This document shows, piece by piece, positions 1 through 8,681 of a stretch of DNA of 64,000 bases. Position 1 is the first letter of the stretch, and each line of letters opens with the position of its first letter. Source of the stretch: Streptomyces sp. LUP30 (GTDB lineage: Bacteria; Actinomycetota; Actinomycetes; Streptomycetales; Streptomycetaceae); assembly GCF_001746365.1 (NCBI RefSeq), contig NZ_MJAJ01000003.1:64251-128250 (forward strand), given 5' to 3'. The notes below the pieces were generated by a model. That model was given only the letters and a program-made list of their open reading frames with translations, was not told the DNA's origin and ran no database searches. The translations under genes were made by a program, and so were the position numbers.

Positions 1-1887
1 CTCGCCGAACTCGGCGCGGAGACCACGACCCTGACCGCCTCGCTGCTCCACGACACCGTCGAGGACACCGATGTGACGCTCGACCAGGTCGGGGAGCAGT
101 TCGGCGCCGAGGTGCGCTATCTCGTCGACGGCGTCACCAAGTTGGAGAAGGTCGACTACGGCGCGGCCGCCGAGCCCGAGACCTTCCGCAAGATGCTCGT
201 CGCCACCGGCAACGACGTCCGCGTGATGTCGATCAAGCTCGCCGACCGGCTGCACAACATGCGCACCCTGGGCGTGATGCGCCCCGAGAAACAGGAGCGC
301 ATCGCCAAGGTCACCCGGGACGTCCTCATCCCGCTCGCCGAGCGTCTCGGCGTCCAGGCCCTCAAGACCGAGCTGGAAGACCTCGTCTTCGCGATCCTGC
401 ACCCCGAGGAGTACGAGCACACCCGCGAGCTCGTCGTCGAGAACGCGTCCCGCGCGTACGACCCCCTCGCGGAGTTCGCCGACACGATGCGAGCGATCCT
501 GCGCGACGCCGGCATCCAGGCCGAAGTCCTCATCCGCCCCCGGCACTTCGTCTCCGTGCACCGCTTCTCCCGCAAGCGCGGCCGGATGCGCGGCTCCGAC
601 TTCGGCCGCCTGCTGGTGCTGGTGAACGAGGACGCCGACTGTTACGCCGTCCTGGGCGAGCTGCACACCTGTATGACGCCGGTGGTCTCGGAGTTCAAGG
701 ACTTCATCGCCGTCCCCAAGTTCAACCTGTACCAGTCGCTGCACACCGCGGTCGCCCGCGAGGACGGCCAGGTCGCCGAAGTCCTCATCCGCACCCACCA
801 GATGCACAAGGTGGCGGAGGCCGGCGTCGTGGCGCTCGGCAATCCCTACCCGGCTCCCTCCGAGGAGCAGGCCCGGGAACGGGCCGCGGCGGCCGACGAG
901 GAGCGTGTCGACCCGACGCGGCCCGGCTGGCTCTCCCGTCTCCTGGACTGGCAGGAGGCCGCGCCCGACCCGGACACCTTCTGGTCCACCCTGCGCGAGG
1001 ACCTCGCGCAGGACCGAGAGATCACCGTCTTCCGCCCGGACGGCGGCACGCTCGGCCTGCCCGAGGGCGCGACCTGCGTCGACGCGGCGTACGCGCAGTA
1101 CGGCGAGGACGCCCACGCCTGCATCGGCGCCCGGGTGAACGGCCGTCTGGCGACCCTCAGCACCGTTCTGCGGGACGGCGACACCGTCCAGCTCCTCATG
1201 GGCCAGGACCCGGCCTCGGAGCCGTCCAGGGAGTGGCTGGAGCACGCCCACACCCCGGCCGCCCGGATCGCCATCCAGCGATGGCTGGCGACGCACCCCG
1301 CCCCGGCCGAGCCGGAGGATCCCGCACCGGCGGGGGACCCGGAGGCCGCCAAGGCCGCCGAGGCGACCGCCCGGTCCGCGGCCGACCCCTTCGGAGCCGA
1401 CGTGCCCGCCGAGCGCCCCGGAGCCGCCGTCACGGTGGTCGACCGGCCCGACGCCACCGTGCGGCTCGCCGGGTGCTGCACGCCCGTACCGCTCGACGAC
1501 ATCACCGGGTTCCTGGTGCGCGGGGGAGTGGTCACCGTGCACCGCGCGGAATGCGACGCCGTGGGGCGCATGGCGAGCGCGGGGCGCGAAGAGGCCGACG
1601 TGCGCTGGGGCGACACCACCGGCTGCCGGGTCACCCTGGTCGCCGAATCGTTCGGCCGGGCCCATCTGCTCGCCGACCTCACCGAGGCGATGGCCCTGGA
1701 AGGCGCCGAGATCGTCTCCGCGACCGTCGAGCCCCCGAGCCAGCAGCGAGTACGTCACAGGTACACCGTCCAGCTTCCCGACGCCGCCCACCTGCCGGCC
1801 CTCATGCGGGCCATGCGCAACGTGCCGGGCGTGTACGACGTGGACCGCGCGCAGCACCACGCGCAGACCTCGGCCGAACCGGCGTAG
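1..1887 (+). CDS. rshA: RelA/SpoT homologue RshA, 5' end missing
   Basis: The reading frame is open from base 1, so the start lies outside the window; 628 codons plus stop are visible. It begins inside the HD hydrolase domain: the His-Asp motif LLHDTVEDTD lies at bases 46-75, followed by IKLADRLHNMRTL, so the (p)ppGpp hydrolase half looks intact. The synthetase half is recognisable by EFKDFIAVPKFNLYQSLHT but lacks the usual D-L-x-G-x-R motif, reading SDFGRLLVLV instead, so synthesis may be weak or absent. A TGS-like domain (about bases 1026-1200) and a C-terminal Cys-containing (GCCTP) plus ACT-like regulatory region follow. By family knowledge it controls (p)ppGpp in the cytoplasm. The order rshA - M1 peptidase - hflX is typical of Streptomyces and supports RshA rather than the main RelA. 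A hairpin follows the stop. Confidence 0.9.
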   Translation, partial: LAELGAETTTLTASLLHDTVEDTDVTLDQVGEQFGAEVRYLVDGVTKLEKVDYGAAAEPETFRKMLVATGNDVRVMSIKLADRLHNMRTLGVMRPEKQERIAKVTRDVLIPLAERLGVQALKTELEDLVFAILHPEEYEHTRELVVENASRAYDPLAEFADTMRAILRDAGIQAEVLIRPRHFVSVHRFSRKRGRMRGSDFGRLLVLVNEDADCYAVLGELHTCMTPVVSEFKDFIAVPKFNLYQSLHTAVAREDGQVAEVLIRTHQMHKVAEAGVVALGNPYPAPSEEQARERAAAADEERVDPTRPGWLSRLLDWQEAAPDPDTFWSTLREDLAQDREITVFRPDGGTLGLPEGATCVDAAYAQYGEDAHACIGARVNGRLATLSTVLRDGDTVQLLMGQDPASEPSREWLEHAHTPAARIAIQRWLATHPAPAEPEDPAPAGDPEAAKAAEATARSAADPFGADVPAERPGAAVTVVDRPDATVRLAGCCTPVPLDDITGFLVRGGVVTVHRAECDAVGRMASAGREEADVRWGDTTGCRVTLVAESFGRAHLLADLTEAMALEGAEIVSATVEPPSQQRVRHRYTVQLPDAAHLPALMRAMRNVPGVYDVDRAQHHAQTSAEPA

Positions 1888-1888
1888 G

Positions 1889-1912
1889 GCACACCCCGCG
1901 CGCGGGGTGCGC
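1889..1912 (+). terminator. Hairpin after rshA
   Basis: Starting two bases after the rshA stop there is a 16-bp self-complementary sequence, ACCCCGCGCGCGGGGT (1893-1908), with further G/C flanks. It is a plausible GC-rich Streptomyces terminator without a U-tract. Confidence 0.4.
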
Positions 1913-2056
1913 GCGTCGCGGCGCCGTTCTCCCGAGTTCGCCCGGGTCGGCCCGGTTTCTCCTGGGCGTCCGCTCACGCGCGCGGGCGCCATCCGTTCGG
2001 GTGGGCCGGGAGCGCGTCGCCGACGCGGCCCGCGTCCGCGCTGGTAGCGGTGGTGC

Positions 2057-3601
2057 ATGCTGCTCACCCCCCGCGTCCGGCTCAAGTCCGCGCTGCTCGC
2101 CTCGGCCGTCTCCGTCTGCCTCGTCGCCGCCAGTGCTCCGGCGGACCCGCTCGGCCTCGGCGACCGCCTCTTCCCGTACCTGGGCAACCCCGGGTACGAC
2201 GTCGCCTCGTACGACCTGTCCTTCACCTATTCCGGCGTCAACAGCGAGCCGCTCAAGGCGGTCACCACCATCGACGCCTGGACCACGGCCGCCCTGGACC
2301 GGATCAACCTCGACTTCGCCCACGGCAAGGTCGACTCGGTCGAGGTCGACGGCGAGCCCGCCGCCTTCGCCGGAGCAGGCGACGACCTGGTGGTCACCCC
2401 GTCGAGGTCACTGCCCCCGGGCAGCTGGGTCCGGATCACCGTGCGGCACAGCAGTGATCCCGTGAGCGCCGACGACCGGGACGGCGGCTGGGTCAGGACC
2501 GCGGACGGCCTCGCCATGGCCAACCAGGCGGACGCCGCCCACCTGGTCTTCCCGTGCAACGACCACCCCTCCGACAAGGCGATGTTCACCATCCGGGTCA
2601 CCGCACCCAACGACTACACGGCGGTCGCGGGCGGCCTGCCGGCCGGGGTCGAACGCGTCGGCGCGGCGACCACGTGGACCTATCGCACCCAGCACCCCAT
2701 GGCGACCGAGCTCGCCCAGGTGTCGATCGGGCGTTCCACCGTCGTGCACCGCGAGGGACCGCACGCCCTCCCGGTGCGGGACGTCGTGCCCACCAAGGAC
2801 CGCGAGGCCCTGGAGCCGTGGCTGAAGAAGACCCCCGAGCAGATCGCCTGGATGGAGAGCAAGGTCGGCCCCTACCCCTTCGAGACGTACGGCCTGCTCA
2901 TGGCCGACGCCTCGACCGGGTTCGAGCTGGAGACCCAGACCCTGTCCCTCTTCGAGAAGGACCTCTTCACCGAGCCCGGCTACCCCAAGTGGTACGTCGA
3001 GTCGATCATGGTGCACGAGCTGTCCCACCAGTGGTTCGGCGACAGCGTCAGCCCGCGCAGCTGGTCCGACCTGTGGCTCAACGAGGGACACGCCACCTGG
3101 TACGAGGCGCTGTACGCGCAGGAGAAGGCGGGCCGCACCCTGGAGGCGCGGATGAAGGCCGCGTACGGCGCCTCCGACCGCTGGCGCGCCGCCGGAGGTC
3201 CCCCGGCGCTGCCCAAGGCGCCCCACCCGGGCCAGAAGATCAGCATCTTCCGGCCCAACGTCTACGACGGCGCGGCCCTCGTCCTGTACGCCCTGCGCCA
3301 GGAGATCGGCAGCCCCGCCTTCGAGCGTCTGGAACGGGCCTGGGTGCACAACCACCGCGACTCCACGGCGACCACGGCCGATTTCGAGCGCCTCGCCGAA
3401 GGGATCTCCGGCCGTGAGCTGAGCGGCTTCTTCAAGGCCTGGCTGTACGGCGAGAAGACGCCGGCGATGCCGGGTCACCCGGACTGGAAGCCCGCGCCGC
3501 CGGTCGCCAGGGCCGAGCCCAAGGCCGAACCGAAGGGCGCCTCCAAGGCCGGGCCGAAGACCCCGAAGCCGCAGCCGACGGCCGCGCGGGCGTCGGAATA
3601 A
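2057..3601 (+). CDS. Secreted M1-family zinc metallopeptidase
   Basis: 514 residues. The N-terminus has basic residues followed by a hydrophobic stretch ending near ASAPADP, a likely Sec signal peptide, so the enzyme probably acts outside the cell or at the membrane. The M1 zinc site is complete: HELSHQWFGD, with the third ligand in NEGHATW 18 residues on. The exopeptidase motif is FELETQ rather than the classical GAMEN, as in many actinobacterial M1 proteins. The C-terminal 40 residues are a Lys/Pro/Ala-rich tail, probably disordered or wall-associated. At 514 residues it lacks the long C-terminal domain of PepN. The ATG at 2057 was chosen because the signal peptide starts there; there is no clear SD, but TAGCGG at 2045-2050 could be the -10 of a leaderless transcript. 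Peptide substrate unknown. Confidence 0.88.
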   Translation: MLLTPRVRLKSALLASAVSVCLVAASAPADPLGLGDRLFPYLGNPGYDVASYDLSFTYSGVNSEPLKAVTTIDAWTTAALDRINLDFAHGKVDSVEVDGEPAAFAGAGDDLVVTPSRSLPPGSWVRITVRHSSDPVSADDRDGGWVRTADGLAMANQADAAHLVFPCNDHPSDKAMFTIRVTAPNDYTAVAGGLPAGVERVGAATTWTYRTQHPMATELAQVSIGRSTVVHREGPHALPVRDVVPTKDREALEPWLKKTPEQIAWMESKVGPYPFETYGLLMADASTGFELETQTLSLFEKDLFTEPGYPKWYVESIMVHELSHQWFGDSVSPRSWSDLWLNEGHATWYEALYAQEKAGRTLEARMKAAYGASDRWRAAGGPPALPKAPHPGQKISIFRPNVYDGAALVLYALRQEIGSPAFERLERAWVHNHRDSTATTADFERLAEGISGRELSGFFKAWLYGEKTPAMPGHPDWKPAPPVARAEPKAEPKGASKAGPKTPKPQPTAARASE

Positions 3602-3622
3602 GACGATGACGAGACGGGCCGT

Positions 3623-3657
3623 ACCGTGCGACCATCGTGCGGTCGGCGCGGCACGGT
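3623..3657 (+). terminator. Two-tier hairpin between the M1 peptidase and hflX
   Basis: ACCGTG at 3623-3628 pairs with CACGGT at 3652-3657, and inside it CGACC (3629-3633) pairs with GGTCG (3641-3645). It lies about 20 bases after the peptidase stop. There is no U-tract. Confidence 0.4.
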
Positions 3658-3738
3658 GCACGGGAATCTCCCGGGCTGATCGTGCGTTGTCCCTCATGAA
3701 GGCCGCCGAACCGGCATTCCCAACGACGTAAGGACCCA

Positions 3739-5232
3739 ATGACCTCCTCTTCTTCCCCTTCCCAGGACACCCAGCGCATTGCGCACGCCTACCCCGAAGG
3801 TCTTCGGGCCGATGCCCTGATGGAAGAGGACGTCGCCTGGAGCCACGAGATCGACGGAGACCGGGACGGCGACCAGTTCGACCGCTCCGAGCGCGCGGCC
3901 CTGCGCCGCGTGGCGGGTCTCTCCACCGAGCTCGAGGACGTCACCGAGGTCGAGTACCGACAGCTCCGCCTGGAGCGCGTCGTGCTCGTCGGCGTCTGGA
4001 CCACGGGAACCTCGCAGGACGCGGACAACTCCCTCGCGGAGCTCGCCGCCCTCGCGGAGACGGCGGGAGCGCTCGTGCTCGACGGCGTGATCCAGCGCCG
4101 TGACAAGCCCGACGCGGCCACCTACATCGGCTCCGGCAAGGCGAACGAACTCCGGGACATCGTCCTGGAGACCGGCGCCGACACCGTGATCTGCGACGGA
4201 GAGCTCAGCCCCGGCCAGCTCATCCACCTCGAGGACGTCGTCAAGGTCAAGGTCATCGACCGCACGGCCCTGATCCTCGACATCTTCGCCCAGCACGCCA
4301 AGTCCCGGGAGGGCAAGGCGCAGGTCGCGCTCGCGCAGATGCAGTACATGCTGCCGAGGCTGCGCGGCTGGGGTCAGTCGCTGTCCCGGCAGATGGGCGG
4401 CGGCAAGGGCGGCGGCCTCGCCACCCGTGGTCCCGGTGAGACCAAGATCGAGACGGACCGGCGTCGGATCCGCGAGAAGATGGCGAAGATGCGCCGGGAG
4501 ATCGCGGAGATGAAGACCGGCCGCGAGATCAAGCGTCAGGAGCGCAAGCGCCACAAGGTGCCGTCCGTCGCCATCGCGGGCTACACCAACGCCGGCAAGT
4601 CGTCCCTGCTCAACCGCCTCACCGGTGCGGGCGTCCTGGTCGAGAACGCCCTGTTCGCGACCCTGGACCCGACCGTGCGCCGGGCGGAGACCCCGAGCGG
4701 CCGTCTGTACACGCTGGCCGACACCGTCGGTTTCGTCCGGCACCTGCCGCATCACCTGGTCGAGGCGTTCCGTTCCACCATGGAGGAGGTCGGCGAGTCC
4801 GACCTGATCCTCCACGTGGTGGACGGCTCGCATCCCGACCCGGAGGAGCAGCTGGCCGCCGTGCGCGAGGTCGTCCGGGACGTGGGCGCCACCGGCGTGC
4901 CCGAGATCGTCGTCATCAACAAGGCGGACGCGGCCGACCCGCTGACGCTTCAGCGGCTCATGCGGATCGAGAAGCGCTCCATCGCCGTCTCGGCCCGCAC
5001 CGGCCAGGGCATCGACGAACTGCTCGCGCTGATCGACGACGAGCTGCCGCGGCCGTCGGTCGAGGTCGAGGCGCTCGTGCCCTACACCCACGGCGGCCTG
5101 GTCGCCCGTGCCCACACCGAGGGCGAGGTGATCTCCGAGGAGCACACCGCGGAGGGCACCCTGCTGAAGGCCCGGGTGCACGAGGAACTGGCGGCGGACC
5201 TCGCGCCGTACGTTCCGGCGCCGACCGCCTAG
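3739..5232 (+). CDS. hflX: Ribosome-associated GTPase HflX
   Basis: 497 residues. An N-terminal HflX domain with the glycine-rich segment GGGKGGGLATRGPGE (about residue 215) is followed by a helical linker rich in Arg/Lys/Glu and a Ras-like G domain: G1 GYTNAGKSSLLNRL (residue 280 region), G3 DTVGF, G4 NKAD and a SAR motif. This is the full set for GTP binding. In the family, HflX binds the 50S subunit and splits or rescues stalled 70S ribosomes under stress. AAGGA at 3728-3732 precedes the ATG with 6-base spacing. A long N-terminal extension of about 60 residues compared with E. coli HflX is usual in actinobacteria. A very strong hairpin ends the transcript. Confidence 0.95.
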   Translation: MTSSSSPSQDTQRIAHAYPEGLRADALMEEDVAWSHEIDGDRDGDQFDRSERAALRRVAGLSTELEDVTEVEYRQLRLERVVLVGVWTTGTSQDADNSLAELAALAETAGALVLDGVIQRRDKPDAATYIGSGKANELRDIVLETGADTVICDGELSPGQLIHLEDVVKVKVIDRTALILDIFAQHAKSREGKAQVALAQMQYMLPRLRGWGQSLSRQMGGGKGGGLATRGPGETKIETDRRRIREKMAKMRREIAEMKTGREIKRQERKRHKVPSVAIAGYTNAGKSSLLNRLTGAGVLVENALFATLDPTVRRAETPSGRLYTLADTVGFVRHLPHHLVEAFRSTMEEVGESDLILHVVDGSHPDPEEQLAAVREVVRDVGATGVPEIVVINKADAADPLTLQRLMRIEKRSIAVSARTGQGIDELLALIDDELPRPSVEVEALVPYTHGGLVARAHTEGEVISEEHTAEGTLLKARVHEELAADLAPYVPAPTA

Positions 5233-5261
5233 ACCGCCGCGACCGGCCCGACCCGTCGTAC

Positions 5262-5306
5262 GCCGAAGGCCCGTCCTCCGCTCACCGCGGAGGACGGGCC
5301 TTCGGC
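5262..5306 (+). terminator. Strong hairpin after hflX
   Basis: A perfect 20-bp stem: arms 5262-5281 and 5287-5306 with a 5-base loop TCACC, 29 bases after the hflX stop. The arms start GCCGAAGGCCCG and end CGGGCCTTCGGC. It may also work against transcription of the opposing S1 peptidase gene region. Confidence 0.85.
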
Positions 5307-5451
5307 CTGTCCGGCTCACCGGCCGGAGTGCGTCACGTGCCTGCCGAGGAGCCGCTCCGGTGCGGGCGGACCGCCGGGCGCCGGGGCGAACAGCGGTGGG
5401 ACGGCCCGGGCTCCACTGCCAGATCCCCTCGGCGACCCACCGCCGGTGCGG

Positions 5452-6675
5452 CTACCGCCCGGCGAACTTGCCGCTCACCGAGTCGTAGACGCCCTTGGCC
5501 ACGTCGCCGAGCCGCGGGCCGGCGAGCCACCCCGACTTCACCGGGCCGATCGAGGTGTTGGACACCAGCGCCGGCTTGCCGTCCGAGCCCGTCGCGACCC
5601 AGCCGCCGCCCGACGAACCGCCGGTCATCGTGCAGCCGATGCGGTACATCGTGGGGTCCGCGGCGTTGATCGAGAACCGCCCCGGCCTGTCCTGGCACTG
5701 GTAGAGCTTCTGGCCGTCGTACGGCTTGGCCGCCGGGTATCCGGTCGCGGTGATGCTGTCGACCTTCGGCACCGCCGGGGCCTTGAAGTTCACCGGGAGA
5801 GCCGAACCGACCGTCTCCTCCAGCGACTTGCCCGAACCGCCCTCCTCCGGCGTCACATGGATGACGGCGTAGTCGTAGGAGGCGCCGTCGCCGCCGGTCT
5901 GACCGCCCTGCGCGATCCACTGGTCCGAGGTCTTCGTCCAGTCGCCCCACCAGACGCCGTACGGCGCGGCCTGCTCCTTGGTCGCCGTCTGCAACTGCTC
6001 GGAGGACAGGCCCTGATCGTTGTACGACGGGACGAAGGCGATGTTGCGGTACCAGCCGCCTCCCTTGCCCGCGTGCACGCAATGGCCCGCCGTCCACACG
6101 AGGTTGGACTTGCCCGGGTGGGCCGGGTCCTGCACGACCGTCGCCGAGCAGACCATGGTGCCCTCGGGGGAGTCGAAGAACACCTTGCCCGCCTCGGGCG
6201 CGTTGGCGTGGTACTTCGTCGGCACGGCCTTCGCGTCCACCGCCTGCGGCGTCGGGTCGGTCACGCCCTGGTCGCCGGAGAGGTCGCTGTCGTCGACGCT
6301 GCGGTCCGGGTCCTCCGCCTTGCGCATCCGGTCCGGGTCCCACAGTCCCTTGATGATCGGGTTGACGTAGTCCTGCGCCTCGCGCAGCCAGTCGTCCCTG
6401 TCCCAGTTCTTCCAGGCGCCGTTCTTCCACTTGTCGAGATCGATCCCGTGCTCTTTGAGCTTGTCCTTGATGTCGTCCGGGATCGTGATCTTTCCGTCGG
6501 CGGTGGCCGGCGCGGAGGAGCGCGTCTCGCCGCCGGCGTCGGTGTCGCCCGAGTCGCACGCGGTCGCGGTGAGCGCGAGCACCGAGACGAGCGCCACGGC
6601 GCCCAGCACGGGGGAGGTGCTGCGGCGCGCGTTCCTCCTCCGGCGAACGGTGAACGACGGCCGTGTGGATCGCAT
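5452..6675 (-). CDS. Secreted S1/V8-like serine peptidase, probable lipoprotein
   Basis: 407 residues. The N-terminus has a very basic region (RRRRNARRS), then a hydrophobic core ending in LTATACDSG, a plausible though imperfect lipobox with Cys near residue 40 (Ala rather than Leu at -3). A charged low-complexity propeptide-like stretch follows (about residues 50-150). The protease domain shows a His in WTAGHCVHAG, an Asp in YDYAVIHV and a Ser in GGSSGGGWV, the order of a chymotrypsin-fold enzyme. GSSGG instead of GDSGG resembles V8/glutamyl endopeptidases. ATG at 6675 was chosen as it begins the signal sequence; GGGGGAG lies just upstream on the minus strand. It is transcribed towards hflX. 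The substrate is unknown. Confidence 0.85.
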   Translation of the reverse strand: MRSTRPSFTVRRRRNARRSTSPVLGAVALVSVLALTATACDSGDTDAGGETRSSAPATADGKITIPDDIKDKLKEHGIDLDKWKNGAWKNWDRDDWLREAQDYVNPIIKGLWDPDRMRKAEDPDRSVDDSDLSGDQGVTDPTPQAVDAKAVPTKYHANAPEAGKVFFDSPEGTMVCSATVVQDPAHPGKSNLVWTAGHCVHAGKGGGWYRNIAFVPSYNDQGLSSEQLQTATKEQAAPYGVWWGDWTKTSDQWIAQGGQTGGDGASYDYAVIHVTPEEGGSGKSLEETVGSALPVNFKAPAVPKVDSITATGYPAAKPYDGQKLYQCQDRPGRFSINAADPTMYRIGCTMTGGSSGGGWVATGSDGKPALVSNTSIGPVKSGWLAGPRLGDVAKGVYDSVSGKFAGR

Positions 6676-6955
6676 GGTGTGACTCCCCCTGCTGTGAACG
6701 AACTTGAAACACCTGCCGTTCCCCCGGAGCGGAACTCACGGGTGGCTCCGCCCGAGTTCAGGCGGGCCTCGCGGCCAGGTGCGATGCCTCCACACGATAT
6801 GCGCTCGCTGTGGGGGTCTCCTGACGGAACGGCAACTGTTCGGTCACAGCGGAGATCTTGCGGCAACCCGTAACCGCGAAGACGGTCCGGGGTTGGTATC
6901 GGTGGGGGGTCCGCTGTCCGCGCCCGGCCCCTGAACTGCGGGAGGACGGGAAGCC

Positions 6956-8551
6956 GTGGTCGTCACCGAGCCAGTGCCCGAGGGCATTCTGAGGCGTCAG
7001 TCGGCGCGTGAGTCGGCGGCGCGCACCTATGCGCGTGCCCTGCCCATCGTGCCGGTGCGGGCACGCGGCCTGACCATCGAGGGCGCGGACGGCCGCCGCT
7101 ACCTCGACTGTCTCTCGGGCGCCGGCGCTCTCGCCCTCGGGCACAACCATCCCGTCGTGCTGGAGGCCGTCCGCAACGTGCTCGACTCGGGCGCGCCCCT
7201 TCAGGTGCTCGACCTCGCGACCCCCGTCAAGGACGCCTTCGTCACCGAGTTGTTCCGCACCCTGCCGCCCGGCCTGGCCGACCACGCGCGCGTGCAGTTC
7301 TGCGGGCCGGCCGGCACGGACGCCGTGGAGGCCGCGCTCAAGCTGGTCCGGGCCGCCACCGGCCGTACGGGCGTCCTGGCGTTCACCGGCGCCTACCACG
7401 GGATGACCGCCGGATCCCTCGAAGTCTCCGGGGGCGCCGGCGACGTCAGGGTGGCACGGCTGCCCTATCCGCAGGACTACCGCTGCCCGTTCGGCGTCGG
7501 CGGCGAGCGCGGCGCCGAGCTCGCCGCCCGCTGGACCGAGTCCGTCCTCGACGATCCCAAGTCGGGGGTACGGCGGCCCGCCGGGATGATCATCGAACCC
7601 GTGCAGGGGGAGGGAGGGGTGATCCCGGCCCCGGACGCCTGGCTGCGCCGGATGCGACAGATCACCGCGGACCGCTCCATCCCGCTGATCGCCGACGAGG
7701 TCCAGACGGGCGTCGGGCGGACCGGCGCGTTCTGGGCGGTGGAACACAGTGGCGTCACCCCCGACGTGATGGTCCTGTCCAAGGCCATCGGCGGCAGCCT
7801 GCCGCTCGCCGTCGTCGTCTACCGAGAGGAACTCGACGTCTGGCAACCGGGCGCCCACGCGGGCACGTTCCGCGGCAACCAGCTCGCCATGGCCGCCGGC
7901 ACGGCCACCCTCGCCTTCGTCCGCGAGAACGGCCTCGCCGACCGCGCCGCCGTCCTGGGCGCCCGCATACTGGGCCGGCTCCGGCGCCTCGCCGAGGAGT
8001 TCCCGTGTGTGGGGGACGTACGAGGGCGCGGGCTGATGATCGGGGTCGAGATGGTGGACCCGGAAGCGCCACGCGGGAGCGCGGGGAGCGACGAGACCGG
8101 TGGGGCCGACGACGTCCACCCGGCCGGTGCGATGAGTGGGTCCGCCGGGGCCCATGGGCTCGGTGGTGCGCATCGCCCCCTCCCCGCCGCCCCGGCGCTG
8201 GCCCTCGCCCTCCAGCGGGAGTGCCTGCGGCGCGGCCTGATCGTCGAGCTCGGGGGCCGTCACGCAGGCGTCGTACGACTGCTTCCGCCGTTGACCATCA
8301 CCGACGAGCAGGCCGCCGCGGTGCTGGACCGACTGGCGGACGCCATGGCGGCCGTGGCCGCGAGCCGCGCCCACGGCACGGCCGACAAGGGACACAAGGG
8401 AGGCAAGGGAGGCAAGGGACCCAAGGAGCTGACGGCACACGCGGGGCAGGCGGGGCAGGGGGAGGCGCACGGCCCGGGCAGACGGAACCCGCCGGGCCGG
8501 CCCCCCGAGCAGGTCCCGCGCCAGGACAGCCGCGCCGACCGCGCCGGATGA
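6956..8551 (+). CDS. Class III PLP aminotransferase of a siderophore operon (diaminobutyrate aminotransferase-like)
   Basis: 531 residues; first gene of a three-gene NIS siderophore operon. The fold-type I PLP signature is complete: DEVQTGVGRTG with the cofactor Asp, and the Schiff-base Lys in VLSKAIGGSLP (about residue 277). The closest family by motif is 2,4-diaminobutyrate:2-oxoglutarate aminotransferase (RhbA/Dat type), which makes the diamine for NIS siderophores. It is longer than the usual 430-460 residues because of an inserted Gly/Ala/His-rich stretch near residues 378-420 and a basic Lys/Gly-rich tail after about residue 475. The GTG at 6956 has GGAGG at 6941-6945. I see no iron box upstream. 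The specific diamine product is inferred from family and neighbours only. Confidence 0.85.
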   Translation: MVVTEPVPEGILRRQSARESAARTYARALPIVPVRARGLTIEGADGRRYLDCLSGAGALALGHNHPVVLEAVRNVLDSGAPLQVLDLATPVKDAFVTELFRTLPPGLADHARVQFCGPAGTDAVEAALKLVRAATGRTGVLAFTGAYHGMTAGSLEVSGGAGDVRVARLPYPQDYRCPFGVGGERGAELAARWTESVLDDPKSGVRRPAGMIIEPVQGEGGVIPAPDAWLRRMRQITADRSIPLIADEVQTGVGRTGAFWAVEHSGVTPDVMVLSKAIGGSLPLAVVVYREELDVWQPGAHAGTFRGNQLAMAAGTATLAFVRENGLADRAAVLGARILGRLRRLAEEFPCVGDVRGRGLMIGVEMVDPEAPRGSAGSDETGGADDVHPAGAMSGSAGAHGLGGAHRPLPAAPALALALQRECLRRGLIVELGGRHAGVVRLLPPLTITDEQAAAVLDRLADAMAAVAASRAHGTADKGHKGGKGGKGPKELTAHAGQAGQGEAHGPGRRNPPGRPPEQVPRQDSRADRAG

Positions 8552-8681
8552 TCCGGCCGGCCGCTCCCCACCGGCGTCACCGGAGCCCGGCGCGCCCGGG
8601 GGAGCGGGAGCGACCGGCGGCTTCGTGCCCGCGCCTGCTCGCTTCGCCCTTCATTCCACGAGGACCGACCGAGGACCGACC

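Noticed and set aside
5333..6739. Long antisense open frames opposite real genes (for example 5333-6739, 39152-41017, 8577-11375)
   Set aside because: High GC makes long shadow frames. They have no family signature and their Arg/Gly/Pro composition fits a wrong frame, while the opposite strand encodes recognised proteins.
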